Assembly (NCBI GenBank): GCA_018806985.1
Contig: JADANN010000302.1
Location: 2,364,001-2,428,000 of the forward strand
Reading direction: 5' to 3'
DNA length: 64,000 nucleotides
From: Angiostrongylus vasorum
Lineage: Eukaryota > Nematoda > Chromadorea > Rhabditida > Metastrongylidae
Positions 1-11,487 of this stretch are shown in pieces. The notes beneath the pieces are model-generated. The model ran no database searches, was not told where the DNA came from, and saw only the letters and a list, made by a program, of their open reading frames with translations. Both the position numbers and the translations under genes were made by a program. How positions within the stretch are numbered: position 1 is the stretch's first letter; every line of letters begins with the position of its first letter.

Positions 1-242
1 AATTGACTCGTAGATTACAATCCGCATAAACTAGAACGCACTTAAACAAGCATGCATGAGTACTCAAATACAGAATGTACGTGCCAAATCGGCGCAGCAG
101 AAACAGAGAGTCCACCCCCTGGATCCATCTGGGTCTCAGGGGAAGGAAAGGTCGCTTTTTCGTCCTCGATTAACCACTTATCCGCCACCTGGGGAAGCAC
201 CACGTAGCCTCGCAACTAACCGGCTGGAGATCCGCGGGTAGC
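1..242 (-). mobile_element. RTE-type LINE, 5' end fragment (continues past left edge)
   Basis: This stretch aligns by eye with the 5' regions of the two longer RTE copies, at 8236-8480 on the minus strand and 57850-58140 on the plus strand. Shared blocks include TGACTCGTAG, ACAATCCGCATAA and GAGGCTACGTGG. The element reads leftward, so its coding part would lie outside the window. The short open frames here are non-coding 5' region and should not be read as genes. Confidence 0.7.
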
Positions 243-1012
243 CTTGACTTTTGAGAGAATTCGTTACTCACAGATTGATGCCCATGCAAAGTTCCTAACA
301 ATGGGGATGTGGTGAAACTGTAGAGAACCTTCATGTGTTTTTCAAAACAATGATTGCACTGTTTCATGATGGATAGTGAGGATGCAGGTAGGGGCCGTTG
401 TTAAGGGTACCCTAAAATGCACAGTCATGTTGCTTCCACCACTCATGGCGGGCTAAGCAACCCTCCTATTGTTCGGTATTGACAAGTGACTAGCACATTT
501 TTTTTGAAAATCCTAAAGGCGCTTATTTGACATATAGGTAGGCTCCGTAAGTAATTTTATAACCCAAATATGCATTCATTCACATCTACGACGCCAGCAA
601 TTGAGTCGAATAAATGACGCGTCCTTCAAGGTTGATAGACGCCTAAAGCCATGCCGTATGTCCCATAACGACCTTACTGTATGAAATTCCTCTTGCTAAA
701 TCGCTCTTTTGGTTGAGAGGCAATGTTTGACGGATAAAGCTCAAAAAATAAGTTTTGTGATAATCAAAAATTAGTATTTTATCTCTGCAGAGAAATGGAA
801 CTTCTTTCTTGTTAGGAATGATCTGCAGAATCTGGTGGTTTTTTTTTCATTAAAAAGATTCGAACGAAGGTGTTACTTTGATAGCATCAGCAGCAATTAC
901 ACTAGAAATTTAACAAAGGGGTAATTATTTTGGATACAAGGTTTTAGGAAATACGGTGGCCTTTTAAGAGCGATGTCAGGAGCGTCTGATAAAAGCACTT
1001 GTTCTTTTTTAG
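243..1012. other. No recognised feature (probable intron)
   Basis: No exon, RNA gene or repeat could be identified. It lies upstream of the exon at 1013 and is probably intron of that gene, ending in the pyrimidine-rich acceptor GTTCTTTTTTAG at 1001-1012. Confidence 0.4.
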
Positions 1013-1144
1013 TACTGTGCTACCGGAAACGAAGCGTGAACAGATTCGAAGCAATGCGATCAGCCAGAGCCGACCCCTCCCTTTACCAATATACGCGGAT
1101 ACAAACACTCCTCTTATTTCGCACAGCTCTACAAAGGAGTACAT
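1013..1144 (+). CDS. Exon of the left-hand plus-strand gene
   Basis: The acceptor TTCTTTTTTAG precedes it and the donor ACAT|GTAAGT follows. In the frame that joins the next exon it carries 1 + 43 codons + 2 bases, with peptide pieces such as [14 protein letters not shown] and [15 protein letters not shown]. Another frame is also open (it begins LCYRKRS), but only the chosen frame gives the AT+G junction that stays open through the next two exons. Confidence 0.6.
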
Positions 1145-4100
1145 GTAAGTATGCTGGTCGTAGTTTTGTTCGGCCAGAACAATTGAAACATGCAATGATA
1201 TCGAGTTTATGACGAAACAAGTGAGTTGTATGAAAGGTTTCGGGTAAAAAAATGCTCTGTCGATAAATTCGAGTCTTCAATTCCGGTATCCTCCCTTCTT
1301 CGTCTATTCTCAATCGAACTTAAGTACCTTCGCTCTTTCGTTGTTTTATGCTTCTTTTCTTTTATGCGGAAGCCCTTCAATAGTTCGTGAAATTTTGGAG
1401 GCTAAGGCATAAAAGTTTTAACGTACTACATGTTCTTAAGGTTCTCATACGCTTACGCAAAACCACATAATTCAGTTCTCTGTATGAAGGCATACTTTAT
1501 ATCTTCTTAGATGATTGAGCTAATGTGAAGTTGTTACGAAACATTCAGGTTTTGACGAAGACAAAAGAATAGAAACAAACGTAAACTGAAAATGTTTTTC
1601 TAAAAACCTCGCATTAGCTCGGTCATCTAAGCAAATATTGATTAGTCATGTTGAGTTAAAGCAAAGTCGGTTTTTTAAAATACAGAAGATGCACTAAGTT
1701 CAGTACAGCCAGTCCTGTTTCATTTACCATGTGACAGCATCCATATGGATTGGATTTGTTATATCCTCGAATCGTCGGTCAACTAATCATGGGATTCAGT
1801 GCCATCATAGGAGTCGCTGCTTTCACAGGAATGGGAGAATCCGATTCGTAAGATAACAGACTTCCAATACGTTAAGGCCAGCAACTGAATGCGGTGAAGA
1901 TCTGGAAAGTATAGCCCTACTGTCTCGCGTCTGCAGGATAAAACACACAATACCAGCACTCAACGGTGAGAACTCTGGCCCGATTATCTCGGGTTTCCAG
2001 GAAAAAGCCGCATATACCAGCATCCAACATGTTAATGAGAGGAGATAACACAGCCATAAGTTGAAGCCGAAGGATGACCAAAGACGAAGTCAATGCGCTC
2101 GACCACCTCCTGGATGAAGGCTACAAGAGAACGAAATGAATGGAAGAAGTGCTACGGTTTGCACAGCATGTGAAGATGGGTCGTCTGAGAATCTAAGTGT
2201 TTAAGTACGTGTCCCTTATCTTCTTTTTTTCATTCAGCTAATTTTATCAAATCAAAACGAATTGTAATTCTTTACTTTTAGTCGGCTACAGAATGGAGGC
2301 TAGATCATTTCATAAAATTCTTGGTATTTCACTGTTTCATTGTGGAATCTCTGTGTCAATCTAACAATTACCATCCTTAATATTGCTTCCAATTGCTCCA
2401 GTTCTGTCTTTTATTGATAAGAATTGTAAAGTCCTAGTCAACTATGTTCACCGTATTAAGAAAAAGTCCTATGCCAAATGTGCCATTTCTTAGGGATATG
2501 CTCGATCCTTTTCTCTTGTGAAAACGACGATTTCATTTGGAAGAAATTGGCGAGGACGATTCATATCTGAAGCTGTTCGGCGCAGTAAATTTCTTTCATG
2601 AAAGTGTTGATTTAGAACCCTAAATACTTTTTCAACCCAGCTATGTAGTGGTTGGTGTTGAACATCTGGATTTGTTATAGAAACACTTGAATGGTGGTAT
2701 GCTGGTCCCAGAAGGTTTGTGGCATCGGTTTATAACAGTGCAGATCAGCTGTCGCCTGAAATGTAGCATTATTACAGCTGACGAGCCAAAACGAGTGGAA
2801 TATGCTCTTTTTGTGGGCGGCTCACCTCTCATCTTCAGTCACAATCTCCCTTAAGAAGTTTTGTATGTACGACGAAGTAGCAAAGAATTCAGGATTCTTA
2901 CTCACATGAACCAAAAGTAGATGCTAAAAGTAATGAAGCAACTAAGGAGACCTCCGTTTGCGATAGCCTATTGTGTTGAACTACCGACCATTTGCGATAT
3001 CACGGGATTGCAACGGCCTCTTCATGCCGAGTAAAAATCCAGACGCATCTACGAGTTTGCCGTGTAGAGCCTCTTCTTCAGAGGCAACAGACCATCCAAA
3101 TTGAGACAAATCTTCCTAGCTCCTACTAGCATCGTCAAATCACAAGAACCGGAAATGCATGGTACTCCGTCCAAACGCCGGGTCAGTCTTCATAGCGACT
3201 ATTGGTGTGGTGGTGCTTAGCGAATCCCTAGTTAGGACTCTAAAATTTCTATTTCCATTCAGTGTAACTTCTTCGCTAAACCTTTGGCATTTTATATCAT
3301 TAGAATAAACTAGCCTATTACATCTTCAAGCACATCGTATTCTAACAAGATATGAACCGACGTAGGGATCAAAAAAGAAAATTGTGGTCGAAAGTTGGGG
3401 AGAGCTTTTGTTCATGCAAAATACTGCTTACTTCCTTTCTTTTCCCAATATTCAATAGGCGTTGTTCTTCCTATCCTAGTATATGCGCTTATGAAGTATT
3501 GGTATGCTTAGCCCATTTGGTTTTCCCATTTCATCCAAGCTAGTGTTCATTTTTTTCAGGTTTCATTGAAACTATTTAAATTGGTTAGAGTGCTGTTAAA
3601 TAACATATTTTCTTTTTTTCTAGGGAAGAGACAGCAGTTGAAGAAGAGTCGGTGCTAGGATCGCCAACACGAATCGCAAAGGTATTTCCCTTGATAAGGA
3701 AGGAGCAAGCAGTACCATATATTCAACGATCGGCTCAAGATTTATCGCAGAACAAATGTAAGTGTTGAGTGTCTGTAGACGAAGTTAGTCCACTTGTGGG
3801 CGTACTCTTTAAGTAATACTATTTTCGAAAATCTCGTACATGAAATATTTCAAAAGACGCGTCTTTTTTTCAAAGTTGTTGAACTTAACCGCACTGGAAA
3901 AGCAGAGCTAGTGGATATTTTTTAAAACACTAACTTATTCGGTTATTTTAGCAACACATCAATTATAATAAGGCACATGAGTTACAATGAATCTTTGTTC
4001 AAGTTTAACGGTATGGAGATCTTCCCTCGACGAGGTATTGACGCGTTTCCCATAAAGCTTCTAAGGGGCAGAAAGATAAAACGTCAAGATCCGACCTATC

Positions 4101-7100
4101 TCATAAACATCAGCATTTAGCCTTACTAGGAATCGTAAAGCTGATTTAATAAATATCTGATTAGACAATGACTTGCGGTGCCCATTGATGTATCAAATCA
4201 CTGTTTTTATCCTTCCAGACAAGTGTCTGGCATCGACTTACCGACCCCAGTGGGACAACGAGCTTGGTCAGTCAGGGGTGAACCAGAAACATGGCTTTAC
4301 TCTACTCTAGGTGCCTTTAGCTGCTGTACTACTGAATAACTATGTTAGATTATTAAGAATATACTACTTATAACCTACTGAAGCCAATATCTGGTGGGGA
4401 AAATCGATATGAGCCGGTGCCCCATTGATGTATCAAGTCAGTGTTTTGATCCTCCCAGAGGAGTGTGGTAAAAATTTTTCGAATGTGAAGGATAGGGGTT
4501 TGGTTAATAGGGGCTTGGTTGCAGTTAGCTGTAGAACAACACCCCTGTATGTTCTTTTGTGTTATTTGTGAAGGAAGTTCCTGCTTGTTTCACTCCTAGC
4601 TGCAAAGCAAGTGCACGAGAAATAGCTTTTGACAAATGTTTATAGCTGATTCATAGAAACGTTCTGAAAACACAAATAGAAGATGGAGAACAGTTCATCT
4701 TTAGCTTCATGCTTCAGGAATTCGAGTTCACTAAGTATCACAGCTATTGTTGAATGCATATTTGGGCTCTGGAATGACTTTCTGAGGCTATTTGGTAATA
4801 ATTTGCGGACCCCATGGGAATAGAAAGCTTGTTTGACTCGCAAAGCTGTGCTGAATAAATGACCTTGCATATATCGCAGGAGATCTCTGCGCACCACACT
4901 ACGCGCATCCCATAAAGCTTATACCATGTCTATTATTATAATGATATTTCTTGATGCCATTAGAAAAAAATCACATTTTGTACTAACATTTACATTTTTC
5001 ATATAGATAGCCTAGGTTTTTTGAAGCTGTATTAATTCGATGGTAAAGTCACCAGTAGTTTTGCAGCCTTCATTTCCGCTCAGCTTAGTCAATCGTTTTA
5101 GTTTGCTAGATTATCCGCTGATCGTCTGTATCATCTGTAGTCCCGCTGATCATCGAGTGACTCGAGCGGGCGCCAGTAAATCTTCCATTTTCCCTGTCGC
5201 GTGCAAGAGTAGCCCAGTGGGTCCAGCTCGCTCTAGGGAGTCGTAAAGCATCATATCTTTCTTCTACGCTCTTCGTGAAGAACTCTGACCATCGGGTCGG
5301 TGGCGTTCCTGCAGTACGTTTAACATCCCGAGGAATCCAGTCAATAACGGCTCCTGTCCATCGGTTGTGATTCATACGCATTACGTGTCCGGCCCAGTTC
5401 GACTGTTTGGCGTACAGAACGGCATTTTTAATTTTTTATCGTTGAAGCAGGTCGGAGCTTCGGTCCCTTCCCTTACTTGTGCGAAACGGGATACTCCTAG
5501 CATCGCCCTTTCGTCTGCGCGTTCAATAACGCTGAGTGGTCTTTCATCCTGCTTACGCAGCGACCAGGTTTCTGACGCATACGTTATGGCAAGCAGTATC
5601 GTTGAGTCGAAAAGGTGGGCACGGAGTCGGGTGTTCTTTGTCCTCTTCACTACATCCTCGATGCTCTTGTAAGCTCCCCAGGCCGCTCGTTTCCTTCTGC
5701 TCAGCTCTGGAGCTAAGTCGTTAATCACATTGATTTCCCCACTTAGATAGAAATAACTGGCGCATTCGGAGATATTCGCTCCATTGAGCGTGAATGGGAC
5801 ATACGAAACCAATCCGTTCATCTTGAACATCGTTTTTGTGAGATTTAGTCGAAGACCAATCTTTCCAAGGGCCTTATTAAAATCGGCAACCATACGTTCC
5901 GCTTGGCTAATGTTTGGTGTTATTAGGCGATGTAACTGCCGACCATCGATTTTCACTCCCATATTATCGCATTCCAATGTTCCCATGACGTTCTAGAGTG
6001 TGGCGATAAATAGTTTTGGCGAGATGGTATCGCCTTGCCTAACTGCTTATTTGACGTTAATGTTAATATCGTTGTAGAATGGTGATATTTTGATTGTGAA
6101 ATCTCTGTACAGCTCACGAAGAGTTTTTATGTACTGAGTAAGAACTGCTTGGCTGTCAAGGGCTCCCATGACTGCCTCTATCTCAGTTGAATCAAAGGCC
6201 TTCTGTAGATCGATGAAGGTGAGACAGAGCGGTCTTTTGTACTCTCGCGATACTTCAATGAGCCTTGTTATCGTGTGGATGTGGTCCATCGCACCACATC
6301 CTTTTCGAAACTCTGCTTGCCCATATGGCTGTCCTTCGTCCAGTGTTCTGTCAATCCTGTTTAGGATGATTCGAGTGAAAAGTTTGTAGACGACAGACAG
6401 CAAGCAGATTGGGCGATAGTTTCCGATATCGTGTAGGTATCCTTCTTGAACAATAACACGGTCTTGCTGGTCTTCCACTGAACAGGGACCTTGCATTCAG
6501 ACAGGTAACGTGTGAAGAGCCGAGCCAGTATGTTTAAGAGGACTGGCGGAGAGTTCTTCAGGTGTTCTGGTCCTATCCTGTCCGAATCTGTTCTTGTTCG
6601 TTTTTTCACCGATAAAATGGCATGTCGGATTTCGGAAGGGAGAACCGGTGGTACAACGTATCCATCCTCCTTTATTTCATATGACAGAAGGTGGATGTGG
6701 CTATCGAAGAGGTCTGAGTAGTATTCCTGAATGATTTTCACAATTGCCTTTCTGGACGCTGCAACTGTTCCGTCTGGGCGTCGGAGTGCAATCATCTTGG
6801 TCTTGTAAATAGTGAAGCTTCGGTGGGCTTTGCGAATGCTTTTCCTAGCCTCTGCAGCTTCAACTATTACTGCTGCTCCTCTTTCTTTAAGATCTTCTTT
6901 TATCGCCTCTCTGCATCGCTTTGAAAGTTCGGACTTTAGTTCGCGGTTGCCTACAGCTCGTGCGATTCCACGCTGGCGTATCAGCTCGAGTGTTTCTAGA
7001 CACAGACGTCTCTTGGTGACTTTCGAACTCTAAGCTTTCATAGGACTAATATGAAGATGTTGAATGAGCCGATCGTATTCTTCTTGGATGTTATCGACAA

Positions 7101-10029
7101 CAGCATCTTTCCAGCAGCCCACTAATGAATTGAATAAGTCCCAGTTTACGGTGGATCTGGGACCTCGGTTTTTGAATTTAGCTGCTTTTTCTCCTTTCCG
7201 CGAGAGACAGAATCTTGCACGGAAGAGACGATGGTCTGATTCCGTGTAGAATTTTGCGACAACAGCGATATCGGTTAGGCAAAACCTTCTATTTACTATG
7301 CTGTGGTCTATTTCGTTATGGTACTGTCCGTTGGGAGACTCCCACGTCCAGCGCTCAGGGTGGGGCTTCTGGAATTGTGAGTTACCATGGATTGTCTTGG
7401 TCGCCATGATAAACTCAGAGAACCGCTCACCCTGTTCGCTCCTTTCTAATCCGTGGATACCAATGTGACGTTCTTCAGACGTTCTTCTTTGTCCAATTTA
7501 GGCGTTGAAGTCCCCAGTGATGACCATGGAGAATGTATGGTCTTCTCTGCAGAACTTCTCCAAGTCCATATAGAACACTTCGACTTCTTCTTCGTCATAG
7601 TTTGATGTCGGCGCGTAAACGACGAGGATTGTCAAAGCCGGTATTGATCCACATGTTTTAATCATAAACATCTGATTCGGGTTGTTAGTTGTTTGAATGA
7701 ATCAATGTTCATGGACAAACTCGTGTTGACGAGAACGCCGACGCCGCCGACTCCTCTACTGTCGCATGTTCCAGAGGAACAGTTCTTCTCCGGTGTCATA
7801 GACGGCGTTGAATGGAGTGGCGTCGTCTCGTCTCGGCCAGCCCGATGACGTTCTATCTTATCCTTCTCGCTTGCATGATCATGTCTTCTATCGGGGACTG
7901 GGATGCAAGTGTACGTGCACTGTAGGTACAGATCGTCACCATAGTTCTTCGTAATCCAGACGGCTCACATTGGCCTTTGGCCCTGATATTTTAGCATCCT
8001 CTCCGTACTCGTCCTACCCAACGCTGCGAATTTGGAGGGGCTCTTTCGGGGTCAGGGGAATGAAACCCGTTTTTTTCCTGTGTTTACCACTTTAATATCC
8101 ACGTATAGCTTGCTGGGCTCTGAACGTGCGGTCTGGCCACACTCAAGGGTGGCTTGCCAGACTTTCTCAGAGTAGACATGAAGCTTATTTGTTGGAGGCA
8201 ACTCCTAACCGCCTCCCATATACTTCACTGTCACCTTATTTGACTCGTAGGATACAATCCGCATAAGCGAGAACACCCCCACACACGCATGCGTGAATAC
8301 GCCTAGCAAATACAGGAAGTATGTGCCAAATCAGCTCATCAGAAACGGTGAGCCCATCCCCCTGGATCCACCTGCGTCTCAGGGAAGCAAAGGTCGCTTT
8401 CTGTCCGCGATTAACCCCCCTATCCGCCACCTGGGGACGCGCCACGTAGCCTCGCGACTAGCCGGCTCGAGATCCCTCATATGAGGGAGATCGGTGTATC
8501 CGCTGATAGATCCGCATAAATCATGAATGGCCTGTCCTGACATGTTGCGAAGACCTCAGCACTTTCTCCTTTCGTTCCGTAGGCTTAAAAATATAATCTT
8601 ACTTACTTGATACTTGAATGGCCCGTCCTCACTGATTGTGCGAGCCCCAGCATAATCTCCATTTTTCGGAGATTTGCTGGTTAAGCTCATTGTGGTTCTC
8701 TGAAATGCTGAGGTCGGCCTCGTCAAAGTCTGCCCCCAAGTCTTCACCATCACAGGGCACTCGCAGCCCTTGTGGGTCAGAGGGAGATTTGCCACCATGC
8801 AACTTTGATACCAGGACGGTGGTGGAGCCTGGTATTGATAAAAAAATATAATCAGTACGTTGAAATACAGCAAGAAAAATCACTAACAAGGTTCTGTTGT
8901 GGGTTCTGCAGTTTATTCACCTATCGTCTCCTCTCTTCTCTGGCATGATAAGTGTGCTCGGCGGTAGTGACTTTCCGTGGAATCATAAAATCGCAGTGCT
9001 ATGGTGTTCCAAAGTCTCCATCATGAAATTTACGGATGGTAGGAGAAATGTTCCACATGTGGGACAAACATTCTCCCAAGATGGTGGTTATCCTTTAGAG
9101 TTTAAACGCCGTTAAAAAATAATTTGACATCGTAGAGGGTCGACCATCCTTACCGATTTCTATAAATAATCTGGACTGAAGACTAGCATCAATCTAGACT
9201 CTATAGAAGTTGCTGAGTGTAGGCTTTGTCGACAACTAGGAACAGATTGAAAGAGGATTTGTTAATGCGAGCAGAGTAGTTTACTTCATTATTAGAGATC
9301 CATAGCTATTGTAAGTCGACTATTTCCTCATTCCTTAGAGATCGATCGGTCCATGGTTCAAAAAGATTACAGACTTCTTATTGCTTTTTTTGTTTTCTCG
9401 ATTCCTATGAACGTACTAGAAGGTTAAGACTGCTTCATAAATTGTTACCTTTATAAATCCATTCCCACCCAACGGTTTACCGCCTCATCTTGGCCAGGAG
9501 GTGTTCCTGGGTGTTGGGCTGAGGGGATTTATTCCCCCTGCAGGGTCTCCCATGGTGAGGAGTCCGACGTTTCCACCAGGAAGCCCAGATAAGAGTAAAC
9601 CAATACAAGGATCCACCACCGTCCTGGTATCAAACTAAGTCGCATGATGGCAAATCTCTTTCTGATTCACAACGGCGGCGACTGTCTGTGATGGTAGCCA
9701 CCTAGGGCAAACTGGCCTGGCTGATTTCGGGACTGCAGAGAACCACAATGGCTAACCCAACAAAACTCCAAAAAACTGAAATTCACGCTAGGGGCCCGCA
9801 AAACCAGTGAAGAAGCGCCATCCAAGTGTCCAATTAAGTATAAATTGATTCACTATTATCCGTATCTACTTTTGTTTCAGCATTTCTATCAGTTTCTGGT
9901 GGACCTCTTCGGGCTCGCTCAGTGGATGTCCTCGAAACCGACCCTGACTCAGAAACTCGACGTGCGTCGTTCGATGTTCAACGAGGTACTGGAAGACAAT
10001 TACCGAGCACGGAAGGACTGGAGGTCTGA
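1013..10029 (+). CDS. 3' end of an unidentified multi-exon gene (last three coding exons)
   Basis: Three exons are seen: 1013-1144, 3624-3757 and 9881-10029. Each has a pyrimidine-rich AG acceptor, and the two introns begin with GTAAGT and GTAAGTG. Phases fit: exon 1 ends with AT and exon 2 starts with G, giving Met; exon 2 ends with T and exon 3 starts with CA, giving Ser. Read through, this gives about 137 C-terminal residues, hydrophilic, rich in Ser, Pro and charged residues, with no membrane segment, so probably a disordered tail. Motifs include the basophilic kinase-type site RRAS and the C-terminus EGLEV. The gene must begin left of the window because the first exon starts mid-codon. 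I do not recognise the family. The second intron (6.1 kb) is filled with retroelements. An alternative end uses the GT at 10024 and an acceptor at 10169, which would place TGA directly after GAG. Confidence 0.6.
1145..3623 (+). other. Intron, mostly unidentified sequence
   Basis: This 2.5-kb intron starts GTAAGT and ends in TTCTTTTTTTCTAG. About 2050-2210 resembles the 3' part of repeat family A, including a tail like CTAAGTGTTTAAGTA. A strongly decayed copy of the CTGAAGAAG motif lies near 3070 on the minus strand. Nothing else was recognised. Confidence 0.45.
2050..2212 (+). repeat. Family A retroposon, diverged 3' end
   Basis: The end, GGGTCGTCTGAGAATCTAAG, resembles the end of the better copy at 14882-15284 (GGGCCGTCTAAGTGTCTAAG). 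The rest is too diverged to align with certainty by eye. Confidence 0.35.
3624..3757 (+). CDS. Exon of the left-hand plus-strand gene
   Basis: It is bounded by TTTTTTTCTAG and GTAAGTG. The open frame is 1 + 44 codons + 1 base and encodes an acidic then mixed segment ([19 protein letters not shown], followed by [10 protein letters not shown]). The frame from the leading single base is the only one that stays open through the exon and meets both neighbours in phase. Confidence 0.65.
3758..5105 (+). other. First part of the 6.1-kb intron
   Basis: It contains three short minus-oriented SINE-B scraps, at about 4171-4270, 4410-4470 and 4740-4830. They are recognised by the order 'bases like CACCGCAAGTC, then a cleaved polypyrimidine block, then GACCCCAGTGGGA'. 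The first two share GCCCATTGATGTATCAA and look like a local duplication. The rest is unidentified. Confidence 0.4.
5106..5986 (-). pseudogene. RTE reverse transcriptase thumb and C-terminal region (broken)
   Basis: Two overlapping open stretches (5381-5986 and 5106-5381) encode the RT end and C-terminal domain. Aligned with the other copy, RQLHHLRLADDIILITRN is reduced to [10 protein letters not shown], so about eight residues including the two catalytic aspartates of motif C are lost. The C-terminal PTRWSEFF and [13 protein letters not shown] segments remain readable. Enzyme activity is excluded by the missing motif C. Confidence 0.8.
6047..6795 (-). pseudogene. RTE reverse transcriptase fingers/palm region (broken)
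   Basis: Open frames at 6361-6795 and 6047-6496 overlap in different frames, so a frameshift lies in the overlap near 6361-6496. The first has [18 protein letters not shown] (the conserved DGI-PE-LK-like region). The second has [18 protein letters not shown] and [18 protein letters not shown] followed by motif [12 protein letters not shown]. It is part of the element at 5106-8505. Confidence 0.8.
7030..7407 (-). pseudogene. RTE APE-type endonuclease, C-terminal part (broken)
   Basis: The 125-codon frame contains [16 protein letters not shown], a DH pair in [11 protein letters not shown] and [10 protein letters not shown], the usual C-terminal catalytic region of AP-like LINE endonucleases. 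The N-terminal half lies at about 7410-7980 in other frames (for example an antisense match to VVYAPTS near 7610), so the nuclease is not intact. Confidence 0.8.
8598..8845 (-). repeat. Family A retroposon, 5'-truncated copy
   Basis: In reverse orientation it matches the 3' two thirds of family A (as at 35726-36110), including the blocks ACCAGGACGGTGGTG, GGGAGATTTGCCACCATG, CTCCATTTTTCGGAG and the CTTACTTACTTGA tail. The 5' third (CCAACGGTTTACCGCC) is absent, as expected for truncation during target-primed reverse transcription. Confidence 0.75.
8846..9464. other. No recognised feature (intron sequence)
   Basis: This lies in the second intron of the plus-strand gene, between two family A copies. 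Short open frames exist but have no recognisable motif and no splice context. Confidence 0.4.
9465..9841 (+). repeat. Family A retroposon, nearly full length
   Basis: It begins CCAACGGTTTACCGCCTCAT and ends CCAGTGAAGAAGCGCCATCC. It shares the block order of the copies at 14882, 35726 and 36751, and ends about 40 bases before the exon at 9881. Confidence 0.75.
9881..10029 (+). CDS. Probable last coding exon of the left-hand plus-strand gene
   Basis: The acceptor is CTTTTGTTTCAG. In the frame set by the previous exon it encodes Ser then [18 protein letters not shown] and a stretch with [13 protein letters not shown], ending STEGLEV and TGA at 10027-10029. A second frame, with pieces such as [11 protein letters not shown], is also open but does not fit the incoming phase. 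The final GLEV fits a class II PDZ ligand pattern (hydrophobic-x-hydrophobic); that is a guess from four residues. Confidence 0.6.
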
Positions 10030-10934
10030 ACTTTTTTTCCTACTCCCTTTTTTCACGCTGTCGTTAATCTTAAGATTCACTTGCATAATTCATACAATGC
10101 CAAGTTTAAATGAGAATTCAATAATTGATCCCAGCAAATAGCTAAGCACATCTGCTTATTGTGTTGCAGTGACTTCCATAGGACTCTCCTCTTCTTCACT
10201 GCGTATTCCTTCTGTTTTTTGTTCTTGATACACCTTGATTCTTCAGTATTCAAACATATTTCTAAATTGAACTGATTCCTCTAAAGGACTTTCGATAGTG
10301 GTGACCAAAAGAGAAATCCCTGAAATTCTCTATTCTTCGCTTTTACTTCCGCTTATAGGTTATAGAAAGCGTGGTCACTTGCATCCAATCCGATTTGAAG
10401 GATTTTGATTACCACTCCTGGTTTCAATGATACGAAATTGAAAACCAGTCCATCTTGTAGAAGACGCCTCTCCTATCTATGTGGAGAATTTTGCAAGATA
10501 TTGACAACCTTAGCTATTGATCTCAAGGCATTTTCTTCTCGATAGTTTCTCTTGCCGTACCTTGTTCTTCTATGATGCTTTGGTGTCAAAGCGAGACAAT
10601 AGCGTACAAATGTTGTACATCGCTGTCACCATCTAAGAAAGTGCACCTTATACACTTTGCAGTTTACAAAAAAGGACCATTATTGAGAGGAGTTTGTTTG
10701 TCTACGTCAGTTCTAAGGCAATCCCTTGTTTAGTCTCGCAGCAGAAATTTTGAGAAGCAGGTATCGTCGCAAATGTGTTAGATCTCTGTTTCATCACTTT
10801 CAACACAAATCCCATTCATATATCAAATATAGTGGAACTACAACAAACTAAGATTAGATCAGCCTATGACTTTTATACTGGCCATAAGAACTGGTTGGTC
10901 ATCCAGCGCTAACACCTACAAAAAGACAAGAACC

Positions 10935-11165
10935 AGAAATTTCAATCGACGATTCAATACCGATTTGTGCTCCCGAGATCAATCTCGTTGACGGGTGATC
11001 ACTGGTGGCACTGGTAGCTAGAAACCTAGCTGACAGAAAGACGAAACGAACCACCTGCGTGGTGTAGTGGTGAATGCCTTAGTCCACGGAAAGGATAATA
11101 GCGTGTTCGATCCTCACCGCATACAACTGCGTTCTGGAGTTTTGCAAAAATCTACCTCTATCTTT
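10935..11165 (+). repeat. Family C tRNA-like repeat
   Basis: The 5' part matches the 39.7-kb copy (CCGATTTGTGCTCCCGAGAT, then a GACGGGTGATCACTGGTGG-like block). It is followed by a pol III box A-like TGGTGTAGTGGTGAA, a box B-like GTGTTCGATCCTC, and a 3' part with GTTCTGGAGTTTTGCAAAAA. Confidence 0.65.
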
Positions 11166-11430
11166 ATTATCACATCAATCCGCCTCTATGTTTTCATCAG
11201 CTGCCTAGTACTTCCTATCTTTTCAATGAGACTTCAATTGCTTTCCTCGGCAATCTATTACTCTGTCTTGTTATCTAATTTGTACTAATTTTACAACAAA
11301 TAATACTCAGTACGCTACTAAGCCGTCGCATCAGCCACTTGTCAAACTCCATATGTTGCTGCGCTACTAGATCCCCATAATTTACGCACAATAAGATTTA
11401 ACGAAAAGGACGACTTTGGTGCTTCTTAAA

Positions 11431-11431
11431 A

Positions 11432-11479
<48 letters not shown>

Positions 11480-11487
11480 GTTATTGT
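11431..11487. repeat. (ATT)n microsatellite
   Basis: About 17 uninterrupted ATT units followed by two GTT-containing units. Confidence 0.95.

Larger units (their letters stand above)
5106..8505 (-). mobile_element. RTE-type non-LTR retrotransposon, near full length, inactivated
   Basis: This 3.4-kb element reads right to left: 5' region (8505 to about 7990), APE-type endonuclease remains (about 7980 to 7030), reverse transcriptase (about 6800 to 5400) and a C-terminal tail region ending near 5106 with a repetitive GATGATACAGACGATCAG-like end. The endonuclease remnant has DHSIVNRR and the catalytic-type SDHRLF. The RT remnant has NYRPICLL and [11 protein letters not shown] (motif A). The tail has [11 protein letters not shown] and [10 protein letters not shown], typical of RTE-clade proteins. 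Frames are broken between blocks, and the LADD catalytic box present in the copy at 57838-61182 is missing here. It sits in an intron of the plus-strand gene, in antisense orientation. Confidence 0.85.

Noticed and set aside
3030..3080. Hammerhead motif near CCTCTTCTTCAGAGGC
   Set aside because: Only the CTGAAGA block is kept; no GAAAC or cleavage triplet, and the stretch is a simple short palindrome.
9845..10141. 98-codon frame ([17 protein letters not shown]...) as the coding frame of the 9881 exon
   Set aside because: It is out of phase with the upstream exon ending at 3757; the alternative frame joins correctly and ends at a natural stop.
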